From contig NC_084462.1 in the NCBI RefSeq assembly GCF_027409185.1, forward strand, positions 44,650,679 through 44,714,678: a stretch of 64,000 nt of DNA, given 5' to 3'. Origin of the DNA: Cynocephalus volans (Eukaryota; Chordata; Mammalia; Dermoptera; Cynocephalidae). Positions 60,536 to 64,000 of this stretch are shown piece by piece. Position numbers and translations under genes: made by a program. The stretch's first letter is position 1. The number at the start of each line of letters is the position of its first letter. Below the pieces are notes generated by a model. That model worked only from the letters and a program-made list of their open reading frames with translations, made no database searches and had not been told where the DNA came from.

Positions 60536-61324
60536 GAAAGTAAAAGGTGTCATCAAGGGAGGGTAGTGGAGAGACGTTGGGTGCAGTGATGAAGGAGGGT
60601 CCTGGTGGTGGCCTTGGATGGGGTCGCCCCTGTAGGATATCGTTGGGCATCTTTAGAATGTTCCTAAGGCAGTCCCATATTATCCCTTAATGGTGATCAC
60701 ATATATGTGTGAAAGTCTTTTGAAAACTCATAAGCTCTGTAGAAAAAGGAGGTGCTATTTAAAAAGTTATTAGGTGGGCCCTTGTTCAGTGATTCACTAG
60801 ATATCACTTTGGTTTCACTGTGGGTTTTCAGCTGTTTCTGCCCAGCTGCTTGTTGAAGAAGCCTGGGACGGGGTGAGGCCTGAGTTCTGGGTCCAAGTCT
60901 CAGAGTGGTAACTGGAAATGAGAAGGAAATTTAAATTGCCTGGCTCGTGGTTTCTTCATCTGCAAAGTGAGGTAGAACCTGCCTTCCTCATGGAGTTGCT
61001 GGAAGATTAAAAGGCAAAAGGGAAAGCACCATGAACAAGTAATGGAGGCTTAGAAGTTGGGTCGTGATGCCGGGGGGGGGGGGGAGCTGTTGGCTGGACG
61101 CCCACTTCCCGAAAGCCATGCCCAGCAGCTGTCTCCTTGGCCAGGTGTTTCAGTCCTGCTGATGTTTTTCATGGTTTCACAATGGAGCACTTACTTAAAA
61201 TTGATAACCACATTCAAGGAAATTGTCTTCCTTTCACTCTGTCCTGAAAACTTAGGCATGGGCGTGTTTCTTGGAGGTGTTCTAGTTGAATCAAAACTCT
61301 TTCTCTTTGCGTAGATTCCCTTTA

Positions 61325-61560
61325 GACCTGTGATGTCTGGTGTGGTAGCCACCAGGCACATGCAGCAAAAGATACTTGAATTGTGGCCTGTCTGAATTGA
61401 GACCTGCCTTACACGTAAAGTACATACTGAATGTCAAAGACACAGTAAGGGAAAAACCCTGTAAAATATTTCACTAATAATTTTTATATTGATTACATGT
61501 TGAAATATAATATTTTAGATAGATTAAGTAAAATGTGTTTTTAAAATTAATTTTATTTAT
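61325..61560 (-). mobile_element. MER-type non-autonomous DNA transposon relic
   Basis: 'gtgtggtagccaccaggcac', a diverged 'gcagcaaaagatacttgaat', 'gtcaaagacacagtaaggga', 'taatttttatattgattaca', and 'tgttgaaatataatatttta' match one orientation of a common mammalian hAT-like non-autonomous element. The left terminus is partial. It ends in an AT-rich (TTTA)n stretch at 61545-61572. Confidence 0.6.
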
Positions 61561-61572
61561 TTATTTATTTAA
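61545..61572. repeat. (TTTA)n short microsatellite
   Basis: About five TTTA units in a TA-rich context, at the edge of the DNA-transposon relic. Confidence 0.85.
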
Positions 61573-62344
61573 ACTTTTTAATGTAGCTGCTAAAAAGTTA
61601 GAAATGACAGACGTGACCAGCATTGTTTCCATTGGCAGGTGCTGCTTTAGCACATTCCTTTTGAGGCCAGGAGTTCTTCCCCTCCTCATCTCTCTGGCTG
61701 ACTGGCTACTGTGGTGCTGCAGTGTCCCTGCACCTCTCATGCCAGAACCCTCAGGAATTATTGGAGGAGCCAGGTGAAGGGCATTGAGTCCAGACAGAAT
61801 GTCTACCTTTAGTTCAACATAAGCGTTAAGATGGCCATTTGAAAAGACACGTAGAAGAATCCCATTTGGTATTCTTCTGTTAGCTGGCTACAGAAGTAGG
61901 GAGAACATCTGGAGAGAAACGTTAACGGTCTGTGTGAAATTGTTGATGTGATGGAGAAACATTGGGTTGTGTAGTGCTGATCCACAGTTTTTACTTAACA
62001 CTCTAAACTTTCATGTCATGGCTCTGCTGTGGCTGGCAGCGTAGCAGACAGCCCCACTAGGGGAATTACCACTCTACGACTCTACACACTTCTGTATTTC
62101 TCCGTTCTCTTACAATTTGAGGGAAGATTTTATGCAGGCTTGAGTTATTCCTAAAAAGTGATTGACTCTTAAAGAATTGTGTATGGCTTTTTCCTTTCAG
62201 TGAGAACATGACTGACGTCCTTCTGACATTTAGCATGGTTGATCCTTCCCACATCATCCTCTTCTGACCTCTTCCTGCCCCTATAGCTGCTGCTTTTCTG
62301 TCTGCCTTTCCTCACTCAAGTCATTCTTCAATATTTGGTGGTCT

Positions 62345-62704
62345 TCTGTCTTAGTCTGTTTGGGCTGTTACAACGAAATACCACAAGCTGGGTCACTTAT
62401 AAACAATAGAAATTTATTTCTCACAGTTGTGGGGCCTGGGAAGTGCAAGATCAAGGTGGCAGATTTGGTGTCTGTTGAGGGCCCACTTCCTGGTTCATAG
62501 ATGGCACCTTTTTGCTGTGTTTTCATATGGCAGAAGGGGATGCGGTCTCTCTCAGGCCCCTTTTATAAGGGCACTGATCATATTTATGAGGGCTCCACCC
62601 TCATGACTAAGCTCCTCCCAGAGGCCCACCTACTCATACCATCACCTGGGATATTAGGTGTCAACTTATGTATTTAGGGAGACGTAAACAGTCAGACCAT
62701 AGCA
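62345..62704 (-). repeat. MLT1-like LTR (ERVL-MaLR), solo
   Basis: The plus strand reads 'tctgtcttagtctgtttggg', 'ctgggtcacttataaacaat', 'agaaatttatttctcacagt', 'gtgcaagatcaaggtggcag', 'cccttttataagggcactga', 'gagggctccaccctcatgac' and ends 'cagtcagaccatagca'. It is an antisense solo LTR-type copy with no internal retroviral sequence. The subfamily differs from the copy at 24213. Confidence 0.72.
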
Positions 62705-64000
62705 TGGCCAGAGTTCCCCCAGCCCTCTTTGTACTTTCTTTGTTCCCATTTCATCCACTGGTACTTCATTGTTCTCCTGTCTCCATCTAGCTTCCAAGTG
62801 TCTTCACCAGCCCGGACCTCTTTGAGCTCTAGACCCATGTATTCATCATGTCTAGAGGACCATGGGCATTTTGGAATCTGATGGTTTTCCCTGACTCCTT
62901 ACTCTAGCTTGTTGTTTTTTCTGTATTCCCTCTTGGACAGGCAGCACTCTTGTTCCCCTACCTCCCGTGTCAGAAATGTGAGTGTCCTTTGGACAGTTCC
63001 TTCTCCAGTTGGACACCAAGCCCTTTCCATCCCAAATGCTGCTTCAGTCTGCCTTCCTCCACCCTTCTCTCTGCCCATGCAGTGACATAGCCTCTCTCTA
63101 GCATCCCTGCTTTGGCCCTAGAAAACTTTCCAATACACACTTGAGGCTGATATGCTCCCCTACCTGAAGTCCTATAGCAGGTGCCTGTGGGATAGGCCCT
63201 CGGCACTCATTGAAGCTCCTTGGTGGTCCACCTCCTGCTCCATGACATGGCACTCTGTGTGCTGCTGCCTCCTGCCCACCTGCAGTGTCCTTGACCCTGG
63301 TGCCGCTCTTCTGCGCTAAGCACTGCTGCTCACAGATCTGAGCTCCAGCCTTGCCCTTCCCACCAGAGGACTTTAGGAGTTTTCAGACTCCATTGGGAGC
63401 CTGTCTCACAGCACTGGTGGGGAGCACTGTTTGCACAGCTCTGTAAATTCTGGGTGTATCCTCCAGTGTATGACTATTACCCCAGGGGCAAGCCTGGCAA
63501 CTGCTTAGTGAAGGATTTATTGTCAAGAAGGTGTGTTTTCCCCCTAAGCAGAGACCCGTGTGTAACGGCTGTCCTCGGCAAGCCAAGGGATGTTAGGGTT
63601 ATGAAATGCGGATGTTTCCTGCATAGTCAGGGTCATTGCTACTGAGGAGCACTGTTACTAAAATGGTCTCCAACTCTAAGTTGGCAGAGAGGATCCACCC
63701 TGAGTGGTAGCTCTTTTCTTTCCTGCCATTGTCAGTATGATTCAAGGCTAAAGATGATGGAGAAGTATGAAAATCATCTGAAAGGTTGAAGTATGGTCTG
63801 TGAGGCTGTTCGTCCCTTTGTAAGGCAGTGTTGCTGAAGGCCAGCCTTGCTGAGAGTGGCAGAGGTGAATTCTCCAGAGTGCCTATGGTTTTCCTACTTC
63901 ACAATGAATTTTTTTAAGTGGTGCCTGGTGTTTGCTTGCCATAGAGGCTTTCTGGTATTTGATTTCAGGTATAGACACCACCCCCCCCCCAAATCAACAA

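Overview
The window is mammalian nuclear DNA holding the 5' end of one gene on the + strand, IGF1R (insulin-like growth factor 1 receptor). Two coding exons are visible. Exon 1 codes from 6893 to 6986 (signal peptide and first mature residue). Exon 2 runs from 58383 to 58928 (L1 ligand-binding domain and start of the cysteine-rich region). The exons join in phase across a 51.4 kb intron 1, and the window ends 5 kb into intron 2. No other protein-coding gene is supported.

The source is most likely a colugo (Dermoptera, e.g. Galeopterus or Cynocephalus). At least eight short interspersed repeats have the structure of CYN SINEs, the tRNA-Ile-derived family I know only from flying lemurs: one or two tRNA-like units, a GGTTCGGATCC-like B box, a TATATAGG linker, and an A-rich tail. 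Five or more have target-site duplications readable by eye. There are no Alu, B1 or B2 elements, which argues against primate or rodent. The species call is an inference from these repeats.

Layout: 1-4640 is AT-rich upstream flank with old LINE fragments. 4640-8060 is a large CpG island containing a GC-box-rich promoter without an obvious TATA box, a roughly 1 kb GC-rich 5'UTR, exon 1 and the first kilobase of intron 1. The 5'UTR has a single upstream AUG, in strong initiation context, opening a 28-codon uORF (6618-6704), and a pyrimidine-rich tract just before the main AUG. 8060-58382 is intron 1: unique sequence broken up by L1 3' ends, CYN SINEs (two nested in L1), MIR/L2 relics, an MLT1-type LTR, a MER5A-like DNA transposon and two long microsatellites. 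58929-64000 is intron 2, with a young CpG-rich CYN copy, a DNA-transposon relic and a second MLT1-like LTR.

I found no sign of an undescribed multi-gene system. The observations most worth following are the lone strong-context uORF, the CYN subfamily with a palindromic insert, the large (TG)n expansion inside an L1, the perfect TG/TA/CA palindromes beside a SINE, and the open frame past exon 2 followed by a canonical polyadenylation hexamer.
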